A DNA stretch of 64,000 nt from Sepiola atlantica (Eukaryota > Mollusca > Cephalopoda > Sepiida > Sepiolidae): the NCBI GenBank assembly GCA_963556195.1, contig OY744532.1:77895804-77959803 (forward strand), given 5' to 3'. Both the position numbers and the translations under genes were made by a program. Position 1 is the first letter of the stretch; each line of letters starts with the position of its first letter. The notes beneath the pieces are model-generated. The model did no database searches. It worked only from the letters and a program-made list of their open reading frames with translations, and had not been told where the DNA came from. Positions 35,150-46,497 of this stretch are shown here, one piece after another.

Positions 35150-35580
35150 ACCCGACTCAAAGTCAGCAGCAAATGGTATTCGGTCAGATTTAGTTCCTGA
35201 TATTAAAGACTCCCTGTTTTGGATTGTTTAGTCTTCTGGTTTGTCAAGCTTTTTACTAATTTTTATTTATTTATTAAATTATAAGGGTAAAGTACAGAAT
35301 AGTTAACAAAGCCCCCCTTCTTCATGTTTAAAATGACTTTCTAAATAATATTTTACAGTTTACGGACCGTGCTGAAATAATAACGTTATTATTTAGAAAG
35401 CCATTCTTAACATGGGGAGGAGGGCTTTGTTAACTATTCTGTACTTTCATCTAACAATTTAATAAATGAATGAATAAATTTGGAAGACTGAAACTCTCAC
35501 CGAAGTTATATTAGGGATGAAGTTTAATATCAAGATCTAAATCTGATCGAACACCGTTTGCTGCTGACTTGGAGTCGGGT
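35150..35580. repeat. 431-bp imperfect palindrome
   Basis: The arms are collinear about a centre near 35366. Outer ACCCGACTCAAAGTCAGCAG (35150) pairs with CTGCTGACTTGGAGTCGGGT (ending 35580). Inner AAAGTACAGAATAGTTAACA (35289) pairs with TGTTAACTATTCTGTACTTT (ending 35447). It is an inverted-duplicate element or a foldback MITE; related single-arm copies occur at 33.5 and 62 kb. Confidence 0.85.
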
Positions 35581-35659
35581 AATCTTCTGGTTTACCTTCT
35601 TATATATTTAACATTGGAATTTATTTCTAGCAACATATCATGCATAACGCTGCTTTTTT

Positions 35660-35790
35660 ATGTTGACGCTGATGTTTGCGTGGATATTACCATTAAATAA
35701 ACGGTCAATTTAGTCCAAGGGGCTGGGAATAAACAAAGAAAACCACGAAGTGAGAAATAATAATCGTAGAGAATTTTAACCCGTGCCTCA
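35660..35790 (-). repeat. SINE-like repeat, copy 2
   Basis: It shares GTTTGCGTGG.TA.TACCATTA and GGGGCTGGGAATAAACAAAG with copy 1, but its T-arm is mutated. Confidence 0.5.
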
Positions 35791-35869
35791 AGCTTTCCCT
35801 AAACCGTACAGCTCGTTAATCCAGCGATCAAAAACGACACGTGCGTCAGGCAGTCCCTTTTTCGAACTA

Positions 35870-36030
35870 ACAATGCTCCAATCTATTTCGGAACAAACAT
35901 TGCGATTCTTGAAATTCTGTCTGGGATCAAAGTGTTGCATCTGTTCTTTCCTCAGTCAGCGGAGCAGACTGAGACAATTTGCATTTTTACTCCACACACA
36001 GTGCACCTTTTTGGGGAGTTGCATATTGTA
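35870..36030. repeat. Dispersed repeat, copy B (left part)
   Basis: It matches part of the repeat at 31.1-31.25 kb: a TTGCATCTGTTCTTTCCTCA segment, GACAATTTGCATTTTTACT, and a TTTTTGGGGAGTTGCAT end. Confidence 0.45.
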
Positions 36031-36498
36031 TGTGTGTATACCTGTATGTGTATATTTTATGTTTGAATGTGTGTACGAAAAATGTGTGCACGTATATGTC
36101 TGTGTGTGTTTATTTTCGCCTTATGTGGCGTTTGAGTTGTGTGTGTGTGTGCATGTGTATATGCGTGTGTTTCTGTATACATATATGTATGTGTGTATTC
36201 GTTATGTATGGGTGTATGTGTGCATATGTGATACATGCGTTTATGTCTGTATGTATGTGGGTGACTACGTGTATGTCTATATGCGTATGTAAGTGGGATA
36301 TGTGCATATGTATGTGTGTGTTTAGACATATGTGTATGTGTATTATGAGCGTTTATGTACATATGTATGTGTGTATTTGTATGCGTGTTTGTCTGTATAT
36401 GTCTATGCCTATGTGATCATGATACTGTGTGTATGTTGTGTATGTATGCATCTATGTGTGTGTATATTTGGTGTATGTGCGTATTTGTGTGTATGTGC

Positions 36499-36535
<37 letters not shown>

Positions 36536-36588
36536 ATGTGTGTGCGTGTATGTGTGTGTGCGCGTGCGCGTGTGCGCGCAGATGCTGC
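36031..36588. repeat. GT/ATGT-rich tandem tract
   Basis: About 550 bp of imperfect TGTATGTG repeats ending in a TGTGCGCG tract. Cys/Val/Tyr-rich and His/Thr-rich frames on both strands are artefacts of the repeat. Confidence 0.92.
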
Positions 36589-37821
36589 CAGGTGATTATC
36601 TGATGACAATCGAAGGATTAGACAGATTAATATCCGAATGGAAATCAATCGGAAAATATTAATCCACATCTGCCGTTCGATTAGTCGAGCCACAAAGTAC
36701 CCCAAACCCTCACCGCACACAACACAACGCTCAACGTAAAAAGAAACGAATTTTGCTTTCAAGAAATCATCCTTTCAGTTCAAGGAAAAGCGTCTGCTTA
36801 ATTACTATTGCTAAAATGACGGGAAAAAAATTATGGTTCACCAGTGGTCGCACTCGCTATTTATCTAAGTATATTGCTAAAATATTCATATAAAATCATA
36901 TAGTTATGTCAGTGATTTAATTTTTCATATATGAATTATTGCTATCATTTCTGATGACCTAAACATTAAAAAAACCACCGTTGATTTTTTTTAATAGAAT
37001 TTCTTTCCGAATTAATTTCAGGTGACGGAATAAGTCTGAAGTGGTCTGACTTTCTATTTGCTTTCTTGCTTCACCTTGCTACTTGAAATAGTGTCGTTCG
37101 GGGGTTAGAAAAGGGAACGCGTTTTTACTCGCTAACTTTTGCGTAACAGGATAGAAGTACACACACATACATACATATATATATATAAAGTTAATTATGT
37201 GTTTATGTTTATATATTTGTATGTACCAGATTCACTCACAAACTAATTAACCCATCAACTGCTAAGAGTAAGGTATCGTAATGCCGGCTATATTTAGTTT
37301 AATTTACTTTTATGCAAACTGAGTAACAATGGTGAAAGCCTTTCATAAAAAATAAGATACCTCCGATGTTTGTGAAATGTTATCAAATATTCCCCAAATT
37401 TCGGTTTCTTTGGATAATTTTAAAGGGTTTTAAAGAGCATAATATGAGCACAGACTCCAATTTGAAAATTAAAATATATCAGATTTGTATTGAATTTAAT
37501 CCATAGTAATTAGACGCCAATTAAGCAAGATTCCCTGAATTTCAATTTGTCATTAAGGTCCCTTAAGCTAAGTATTAAATTTTCAATCGAGCAGGATTAG
37601 ATATTAAAATCAAAGAAATTGAGCCAAATTAAAATGTGTTTTTTTAACAACATAGACCAATATGTGTCAGAAATTACCGACTAAAAACAATGTATGCATG
37701 TGACTTTTCTCACCCAAGCTATCAAGCACATATGTAGAAGGGGGTGAACTGATTTTACTTTATATATAAGATATATAATCGGCCGATGGAAAACTGAAGC
37801 CTAAAAAAACTATACTACTTC
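36589..37821. other. Noncoding, partly dispersed repeat
   Basis: No gene. The segment at about 37660-37735 matches 31.55-31.61 kb, so this is probably the right part of the dispersed repeat split by the GT tract. Confidence 0.4.
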
Positions 37822-37853
37822 TAACTGAAGCGTACCAGACCAAAGAATATGCT
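37822..37853 (+). repeat. Isolated monomer of the 40-46 kb satellite
   Basis: TAACTGAAGCGTACCAGACC followed by AAAGAATATGCT matches the A-type half-unit of the large satellite (AACTGAAGCGTGACAAATC, AAAGAAAATGCT). It lies 2.5 kb to the left of the array. Confidence 0.65.
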
Positions 37854-37869
37854 CTTTTCATTTTGAGTA

Positions 37870-39120
37870 ACGACTTATCATAGCCAACGAGTTCTTGCTG
37901 TGAATGTTACACAAAGAGGAAACAAATATTGGAGCTGAGTCGAAATAACTATAAGGGCGAGTAACGTTTTTTTTTTGTTCTGTGAGCAACGGAAGAGATC
38001 CCCTCTACTAGATTTTGAAGTCGATTTTGAACTCTGTTAACGCAATGAACATTGCTCCGAGTGCCACCTCCCAAGATGTGGCAGCAGTACTCCATCTTAG
38101 GGCCGTTCTGACTTATATAGGTAGATTATCACATCAGGAGTCAGCTACATTCTGGAGCGGTAGAATGATCCACCTATTTTTCCATCGACCCTAGCAACAG
38201 ATTGGATGTGAGTCTTCCGGTTTAGATCTAAAGTAAAAGTCAGTCCTGGCAGCTTATCAAAGGATAAGGGCTTCCCCAAGGAGAGGGTCATTCATTTCGA
38301 CTGAGGCAAAACATGGATCCGGGCGTTGGTGGTGAAAGGAGAACATTTTGGTTTTAGAGGTGTTAAAAGTGACAAGTAACTTTGCCTTAATTGCACCACG
38401 TGCTTCAGATCAGAAGAGAGAGAATCACTTCTTACCAGTGCTCTTCGAGGTGCTGCCATAGACAGTTGTGTTGTTTGCGTCGATGTCCACAAATGATCTT
38501 CATTAATGATTTGGAAACTCATTAATGAAGATCAAGATGCGGGTTGGACCGAGAATAGATTCTTAAGACACGCCGGCTTTAATACTATGTGCTTCAGACT
38601 TATGCCCATCAACGACTACTTTTATGAACCTATCATAGAATGTATTCTATGGTTTTAAATACACTGCCAGATATTCCATAGTGAGCAAGTTTGTAAGGCA
38701 AACCTTTGTGCCACACCTACGCCTGCATTTGATATGTTGAGAACTTTTGCTGTAGAAATCAAGCCCCGCATCAAGAGATTTACTGTTCCTATGCGATAAT
38801 TAATTTTGCAGGACCAAATCCATATTGCTTGTCACTGAATAGAGTGTTTTACTTAGGTGGTTGACAACTTCTTGATGTATCACCAATTCAAACCACTTAT
38901 TTATGGCATATATGAGACTGATTGGTCTGTACTGAGATGCAGAAGACTGATCATCGGTAGTTTTCCAAGGATATAGATAGCAATTTTCCTTTAAGCAACG
39001 ATTGTATAATTTTGTAAGAATAAGAGCAAGTTCTGTCAGCAGATTCTTAAGCACAATAACTGGAATATTGTAAGGACTAGTTGGCTTACTGGCATCAAGG
39101 TTCCTGATAAGTTTGGTCAA
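37870..39120 (-). pseudogene. CR1/Jockey-like LINE relic
   Basis: The minus strand shows non-LTR RT motifs out of frame with each other. At 38800-39120 are LIRNLDASKPTSPYNIPVIV and SQYRPISLIYAINKWFE, the motif for template and substrate handling. RVWHKGLPYKLAHYGI (after the F.D..KAFD box) lies near 38700. SLSSDLKHVVQL, part of the region after the YADD box, lies near 38400. Stops and frameshifts are common and the catalytic box itself is not readable. No N-terminal endonuclease was identified. Confidence 0.7.
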
Positions 39121-39539
39121 TTCCCAGACATATACATGTATATCACTTCGAGTATGTTCAAGTCAGATATGGAAATTCCGGAAGTGGATGGCCCTGATCA
39201 CAAAGAGCGAAATCTGTAGCAACGTTTTTTGCTTTAACAGATGCTGAGGAAATCACTCCAGGTCGATATAGAAGTATTACCTCTGTTCACTACCCTGTTT
39301 GGTATTCTCCAAAGTTCTTGAGAACTAAGCCTCTGCTAAGCAATTCTACCTTTAACAGATTAGTCAGAGGATTCTGTTGCGTTTTCTAGAACTCATTTAC
39401 AGCGTTTGTCGGCGGTTTTAAAGGCAGTTTGGGTTTCAGGGCATCTATTTCGTTAATAAATATTCAAATGATGATGTCTGTTGGTAATGGCAGCAGAACA
39501 CTAAGGGGTGTATTACGGTTGGCTGTTTTTCTTTTTGAT

Positions 39540-39670
39540 GAGTTTTTCACCCAATCACCAAGTCGTGGTCTCGATGGAACCCAGCAAAAGATCTATCATA
39601 GGCGTTTTCGCCTCATTAGAATAAAAGCAGCATTCTCTTTATGTCTTTCTGCCCCATGGAACAGCCTATA
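39540..39670 (+). pseudogene. Possible LINE C-terminal fragment
   Basis: The plus strand reads RRFRLIRIKAAFSLCLSAPW followed by NSL. The APWNSL motif resembles the R.A.LWNSLP box near the end of CR1/Jockey-type ORFs. It has the opposite orientation to the relic on the left, so it is not simply its continuation. Confidence 0.3.
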
Positions 39671-40383
39671 AGAGGTAGTAACTGTATCTATCATATCCAG
39701 ATTTAGTCGCTTGGACAAAACATTCAGACGGTATATAGACGTATACATCTTCTAACTGTCCATTTACATGACTTGTTGCACTTTGCTATTTTTTGTTTTG
39801 CCAATAAATTTCATTTGATTTTGTTTGGAAAATTTTAGAGGGTATAAAACTCGAGTGCAATACGAACGATTTACCAATCGGATATATCGGAGGTGACACA
39901 GTAGGTATTCTTCTGAAAATTAAATGAAGTAAAATCTCAGAGATGAAAGATCTAAAGTCACCCGAAACGACACTTGAGTATCTCTCTGCTATGGAAAGGG
40001 GTATCAAAGGTCTCCTTGAACTTAGATTTGAGATGAATAGAGACAACCGAGTGATCCCAGAGGAGATAAAACGGTAGATGTGCACTATTCCTGGCAAGTT
40101 GTCAAGCAAAGTTTAAAAACGCTTTCAAAATGTCTGTAAGCATCAGGTCCGCGCGTTGGTTTGTCAACATCTAGGTCATCGAGTTGGCAAATGTAAACAC
40201 CATGCAAAACTTTCTTTCATCATACGCTTTGTTTCAGTAAGTTAGCTAATCAACATTGTGAACGTTACAACAACAACAACTATGGCATGATCTTGTCAAT
40301 TTTTTTGCAGTATTCTCTCAATGACGGTAACTGATTCATTGCGGAGACAATACAAGACAAAAGCGAAAACAGTTGCTTTGTTT
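39671..40383. other. Noncoding region left of the satellite
   Basis: No supported gene or repeat. Confidence 0.4.
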
Positions 40384-43300
40384 AAACTGAAGCGTGACAG
40401 ATCAAAGAAAATGCTACTTACAAACTGAAGCGTGACAGGCCAAAAATGATATTTCCAACTGAAGCGTGACAAATCAAAGAAAATGCTACTTACAAACTGA
40501 AGCGTGACAGGCCAAAAAGGATATTTCAAACTGAAGCGTGACAAATCTAAGAAAATGCTACTTACAAACTGAAGCGTGACAGGCAAAAATGATATTTCCA
40601 ACTGAAGCGTGACAAATCAAAGAAAATGCTACTTACAAACTGAAGCGTGACAGGTCAAAAATGATATTTCCAACTGAAGCGTGACAAATTAAAGAAAATG
40701 CTACTTACAAACTGAAGCGTGACAGGCCAAAAATGATATTTCAAACTGAAGCGCGACCAATCTAAGAAAATGCTACTTAACAAACTGAAGCGTGACAAGC
40801 CAAAAATGATGTTTCAAACTGAAGCGTGACAAATCTAAGAAAATGCAACTTACAAACTGAAGCGTGACAGAACAAAGAAATGCTACTCACAAACTGAAAC
40901 GTGACACACCAAAAATGATATTTAAAACTGAAGCGTGACAAATCAAAGAAAATGCTACTTACAAACTGAAGCGTGACAGGCCAAAAATAATATTTCAAAC
41001 TGAAGCGTGACAAATCTAAGAACATGCTACTTACACACTGAAGCGTGACAGGCCAAAAATAATATTTCAAACTGAAGCGTGACAAATCTAAGTAAATGCT
41101 ACTTACAAACTGAAGCGTGACAGGCAAAAATGATATTTCAAACTCAAGCGTGACAGATCAAAGAAGATGCTACTTACAAACTGAAGCGTGACAGGTCAAA
41201 ACTGATATATCAAACTGAAGCGTGACAAATCAAAGAAAATGCTACTTACAAACTGAAGCGTGACAGGCCAAAAACAATATTTCAAACTGAAGCGTGACAA
41301 ATCTAAGAAAATGCTACTTACAAACTGAAGCGTGACAAGCAAAAAATAATATTTCAAACTGAAGCGCGACAAATCTAAGAAAATGCTACTTAACAAACTG
41401 AAGCGTGACAGGCCAAAAATGATGTTTAAAACTGAAGCGTGACAAATCTAAGAAAATGCTACTTAAAAACTGAAGCGTGACATAACAAAGAAATGCTACT
41501 TACAAACTGAAACGTGACAGGCCAAAAATGATATTTTAAACTGAAGCGTGACAAATCAAAGAAAATGCTACTTACAAACTGCAGCGTGAAAGGTCAAAAA
41601 TAATATTTCAAACTGAAGCGTGACAAATCTAAGAAAATGCTACTCACAAATTGAAGCGTGACAGAACAAAGAAATGCTACTTACAAACTGAAGCGTGACA
41701 GGCCAAAAATGATATTTCAAACTGAAGCGTGACAAATCAAAAGAAAATGCTACTTACAAACTGAAGCGTGAAAGGTCAAAAATAATATTTCAAACTGAAG
41801 CGTGACAAATCTAAGAAAATGCTACTTACAAACTGAAGCGTGACAGGCCAAAAATAATATTTCAAACTAGAGCGTGACAAATCTAAGAAAATGCTACTTA
41901 CACACTGAAGCGTGACAGGCCAAAAATAATATTTCAAACTGAAGCGTGACAAATCTAAGAAAATGCTACTTACAAACTGAAGCGTGACAGGCAAAAATGA
42001 TATTTCAAACTGAAGCGTGACAGATCAAAGAAGATGCTACTTACAAACTGAAGCGTGACATGTCAAAAATGATATATCAAACTGAAGCGTGATAAATCAG
42101 AGAAAATGCTACTTACAAACTAAAGCGTGACAGGCCAAAAATAATATTTCAAACTGAAGCGTGACAAATCTAAGAAAATGCTACTTACAAACTGAAGCGT
42201 GACAAGCCAAAAATGATATTTCAAACTGAAGCGCGACAAGTCTAAGAAAATGCTACTTAACAAACTGACGCGTGACAGGCCAAAAATGATGTTTCAAACT
42301 TAAGCGTGACAAATCTAAGAAAATGCTACTTGACAAACTGAAGCGTGACAGAACAAAGAAATGCTACTAACAAACTGAAACGTGACAGGCCAAAAATGAT
42401 ATTTCAAACTGAAGCGTGACAAATCAAAGAAAATGCTACTTACAAACTGAAGCGTGAAATGTCAAAAATAATATTTACAAACTGAAGCGTGACAAATCTA
42501 AGAAAATGCTACTTACAAACTGAAGCGTGACAGGCCAAAAATAATATTTCAAACTGAAGCGTGACAAATCTAAGAAAATGCTACTTACAAACTGAAGCGT
42601 GACAGGCAAAAATGATATTTAAAACTAAAGCGTGACAGATCAAAGAAAATGCTACTTACAAACTGAAGCGTGACAGGTCAAAAATGATATATCAAACTGA
42701 AGCGTGACAAATCAAAGAAAATGCTACTTACAAACTGAAGCGTGACAGGCCAAAAATAATGTTTCAAACTGAAGCGTGACAAATCTAAGAAAATACTACT
42801 TACAAACTGAAGCGTGACAGGCCAAAAATGTTATTTCAAACTGAAGCGTGACAAATCAAAGAAAATGCTACTTACAAACTGAAGCGTGACAGGCCAAAAA
42901 TAATATTTCAAACTGAAGCGTGACAGATCAAAGAAAATTCTACTTACAAACTGAAGCGTGAAAGGCCAAAAATAATATTTAAAACTGAAGCGCGACAAAT
43001 CTAAGAAAATGCTACTTACAAACTGAAGCGTGACAGTCCAAAAATAATATTTCCAACTAAAGCGTAACAAATCTAAGAAAATGCTACTTACAAACTGAAG
43101 CGTGACAGGCCAAAAATGATATTTCCAACTGAAGCGTGACAAATCAAAGAAAATGCTAACTATTAACTGAAGCGTGACAGGCCAAAAATAATATTTCAAA
43201 CTGAAGCGCGACAAATCTAAGAAAATGCTACTTACAAACTGAAGCGTTACAGGCCAAAAATGATGTTTCAAACTGAAGCGTGACAAATCTAAGAAAATGC

Positions 43301-46300
43301 TACTTACAAACTGAAGCGTGACAGGCAAAAATGATATTTCAAACTGAAGCGTGACAAATCAAAGCAAATGCTACTTACAAACTGAAGCGTGACAGGCCAA
43401 AAATGATATTTCCAACTGAAGCGTGACAAATCTAAGAATAATGCTACTAACAAACTTAAGCGTGACAGGCCAAAAATGATATTTCCAACTGAAACGTGAC
43501 AAATCAAAGAAAATGCTACTTATAAACTGAAGCGTGACAGGCCAAAAATAATATTTCAAACTGAAGCGCGACAAATCTAAGAAAATGCTACTTACAAACT
43601 GAAGCGTGACAGGTTAAAAATGATATACTAAACTGAAGCGTGACAAATCAAAGAAAATGCTACTTACAAACTAGAGCGTAACAGTCCAAAAATAATATTT
43701 CCAACTGAAGCGTGACAAATCAAAGAAAATGCTACTTATAAACTGAAGCGTGACAGGCCAAAAATAATATTTCAAACTGAATCGCGACAAATCTAAGAAA
43801 ATACTACTTAACAAACTGAAGCGTGACAGGCCAAAAATGATGTTTCAAACTGAAGCGTGACAAATCTAAGAAAATGCTACTTACAAACTGAAGCGTGACA
43901 GAACAAAGAAATGCTACTTACAAACTGAAACGTTACAGGCCAAAAATGATATTTCAAACTGAAGCGTGACAAATCAAAGAAAATGCTACTTACAAACTGA
44001 AGCGTGAAAGGTCAAAAATAATATTTCAAACTGAAGCGTGACAAATCAAAGAAAATGCTACTTACAAACTGAAGCGTGACAGGCCAAAAATAATATTTCA
44101 AACTGAAGCGTGACAAATCTAAGAAAATGCTACTTACAAACTGAAGCGTGACAGGAAAAAATGATATTTCAAACTGAAGCGTGACAGATCAAAGAAAATG
44201 CTACTTACAAACTTAAGCGTGACAGGTCAAAAATGATATATCAAACTGAAACGTGACAAATCAAAGAAAATGCTACTTACAAACTGAAGCGTGACAGGCC
44301 AAAAAAAATATTTTAAACTGAAGCGTGACAAATCTAAGAAAATGCTACTTACAAACTGATGCGTGACAGGCCAAAAATGATATTTAAAACTGAAGCGCGA
44401 CAAATCTAAGAAAATGCTACTTACAAACTGAAGCGTGACAGTCCAAAAATAATATTTCCAACTAAAGCGTGACAAATCTAAGAAAATGCTACTTACAAAC
44501 TGAAGCGTGACAGGCCAAAAATGATATTTCCAACTGAAGCGTGACAAATCAAAGAAAATGCTACTTATTAACTGAAGCGTGACAGGCCAAAAATAATATT
44601 TCAAACTGAAGCGCGACAAATCTAAGAAAATGCTACTTACAAACGTAAACGTTACAGGTCAAAAATGATGTTTCAAACTGAAGCGTGACAAATCTAAGAA
44701 AATGCTACTTACAAACTGAAGCGTGACAGGCAAAAATGATATTTCAAACTGAAGCGTGACAAATCAAAGCAAATTCTACTTACAAACTGAAGCGTGACAG
44801 GCCAAAAATGATATTTCCAACTGAAGCGTGACAAATCTAAGAATAATGCTACTTACAAACTTAAGCGTGACAGGCCAAAAATGATATTTCAAACTGAATC
44901 GGGACAAATCAAAGAAAATGCTACTTACAAACTGAAGCGTAGCAGAACAAAGAAAATTCTACTTACAAACTGAAGCGTGACAGGCCAAAAATGATGTTTC
45001 AAACTGAAGCGTGACAAATCAAAGAAAATGCTACTTACAAACGGAAGCGTGTCAGAACAAAGAAATGCTACTTACAAACTGAAGCGTGACAGGCAAAAAA
45101 TGATATTTCAAACTAAAGCGTGACAAATCTAAGAAAATACTACTTACAAACTTAAGCGTGACAGGCCAAAAATGATATTTCAAACTGAAGCGTGACAAAT
45201 CAAAGAAAATGCTACTTACAAACTGAAGCGGGACAGGCCAAAAATTATATTTCAAACTGAAGTGTGACAAATCAAAGAAAATGCTACTTACAAACTGAAG
45301 CGTGACAGAACAAAGAAAGTTCTACTTACAAACTGAAGAGTTACAGGCCAAAAAATATGTTTCAAACTGAAGCGTGACAAATCTAAGAAAATGCTACTTA
45401 TAAACTGAAGCGTGACAGAACAAAGAAATGCTACTTACAAACTGAAGCGTGACAGGCAAAAATGATATTTCAAACTGAAGCGTGACAAATCTAAGCAAAT
45501 GCTACTTACAAACTGAAGCGTGACAGGCCAAAAATAATATTTTAAACTGAAGCGTGACAAATCTAAGAAAATGCTACTTACAAACTGAAGCGTGACAGGC
45601 CAAAAATGATATTTCAAACTGAAGCGTGACAAATCTAAGAAAATGCTACTTACAAACTTAAGCGTTACAGGCCAAAAATGATATTTCAAACTGAAGCGTG
45701 ACAAATCTAAGAAAATGCTACTTACAAACTTAAGCGTGACAGGCCAAAAATGATATTTCAAACTGAAGCGTGACAAATCTAAGAAAATGCTACTTACAAA
45801 CTGAAGCGTGACAGGCCAAAAATGATATTTCCAACTGAAGCGTGACAAATCTAAGAAAATGCTACTTACAAACTTAAGCATGACAGGAAAAAAATGATAT
45901 TTCAAACTGAAGCGTGACAAATCAAAGAAAATGCTACTTACAAACTGAAGCGTTACAGAACAAAGAAATGCTACTTACAAACTGAAGCGTGACAGGCCAA
46001 AAATGATATTTCAAACTGAAGCGTGACAAATCTAAGAAAATGCTACTTACAAACTGAAGCGTGACAGGCCAAAAATAATATTTTAAACTGAAGCGTGACA
46101 AATCTAAGAAAATGCTACTTACAAACTGAAGCGTGACAGGCCAAAACTGATATTTCCAACTGAAGCGTTACAAATTCAAAGAAAATGCTACTTACAAACT
46201 GAAGCGTGACACAACTAAGAAAATTCTACTTACAAACTGAAGCGTGACAGGTAAAAATGATATTTCAAACTTAAGCGTGACAAATCAAAGAAAATGCTAC

Positions 46301-46497
46301 TTACAAACTGAAGCGTGACAGGCCAACAATGATATTTCAAACTGAAGCGTGACAAATCTAAGAAAATGCTACTTACAAACTGAAGCGTGACAGGCCAAAA
46401 ATAATATTTACGACTAAAGCCTGACAAATCTAAGAAAATGTTACTTACAAACTAGAGCGTGACAGGCCAAAAATGATATTTCAAACTGAAGCGTGCC
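40384..46497. repeat. 6.1-kb satellite, dimeric ~72-bp unit
   Basis: About 85 copies of a dimer made of half-unit A (AACTGAAGCGTGACAAATC, then AAAGAAAATGCTACTTAC) and half-unit B (AACTGAAGCGTGACAGGCC, then AAAAATGATATTTC). Every half-unit shares ACTGAAGCGTGACA. A third form (CAGAACAAAGAAATGCTAC) appears at intervals, and diagnostic variants recur at matching spacings, which indicates higher-order repeats. Minus-strand open frames (PVTLQFVSSIFLDLSRFSLK repeats) exist only because 72 is divisible by three. Confidence 0.97.

Noticed and set aside
34549..36595. His/Thr-rich and Cys/Val/Tyr-rich small proteins on both strands
   Set aside because: They follow CA and GT repeat composition and are open on both strands.
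40296..46427. Many minus-strand frames reading PVTLQFVSSIFLDLSRFSLK repeats
   Set aside because: They arise from the 72-bp satellite unit (24 codons) and are broken at every small indel.
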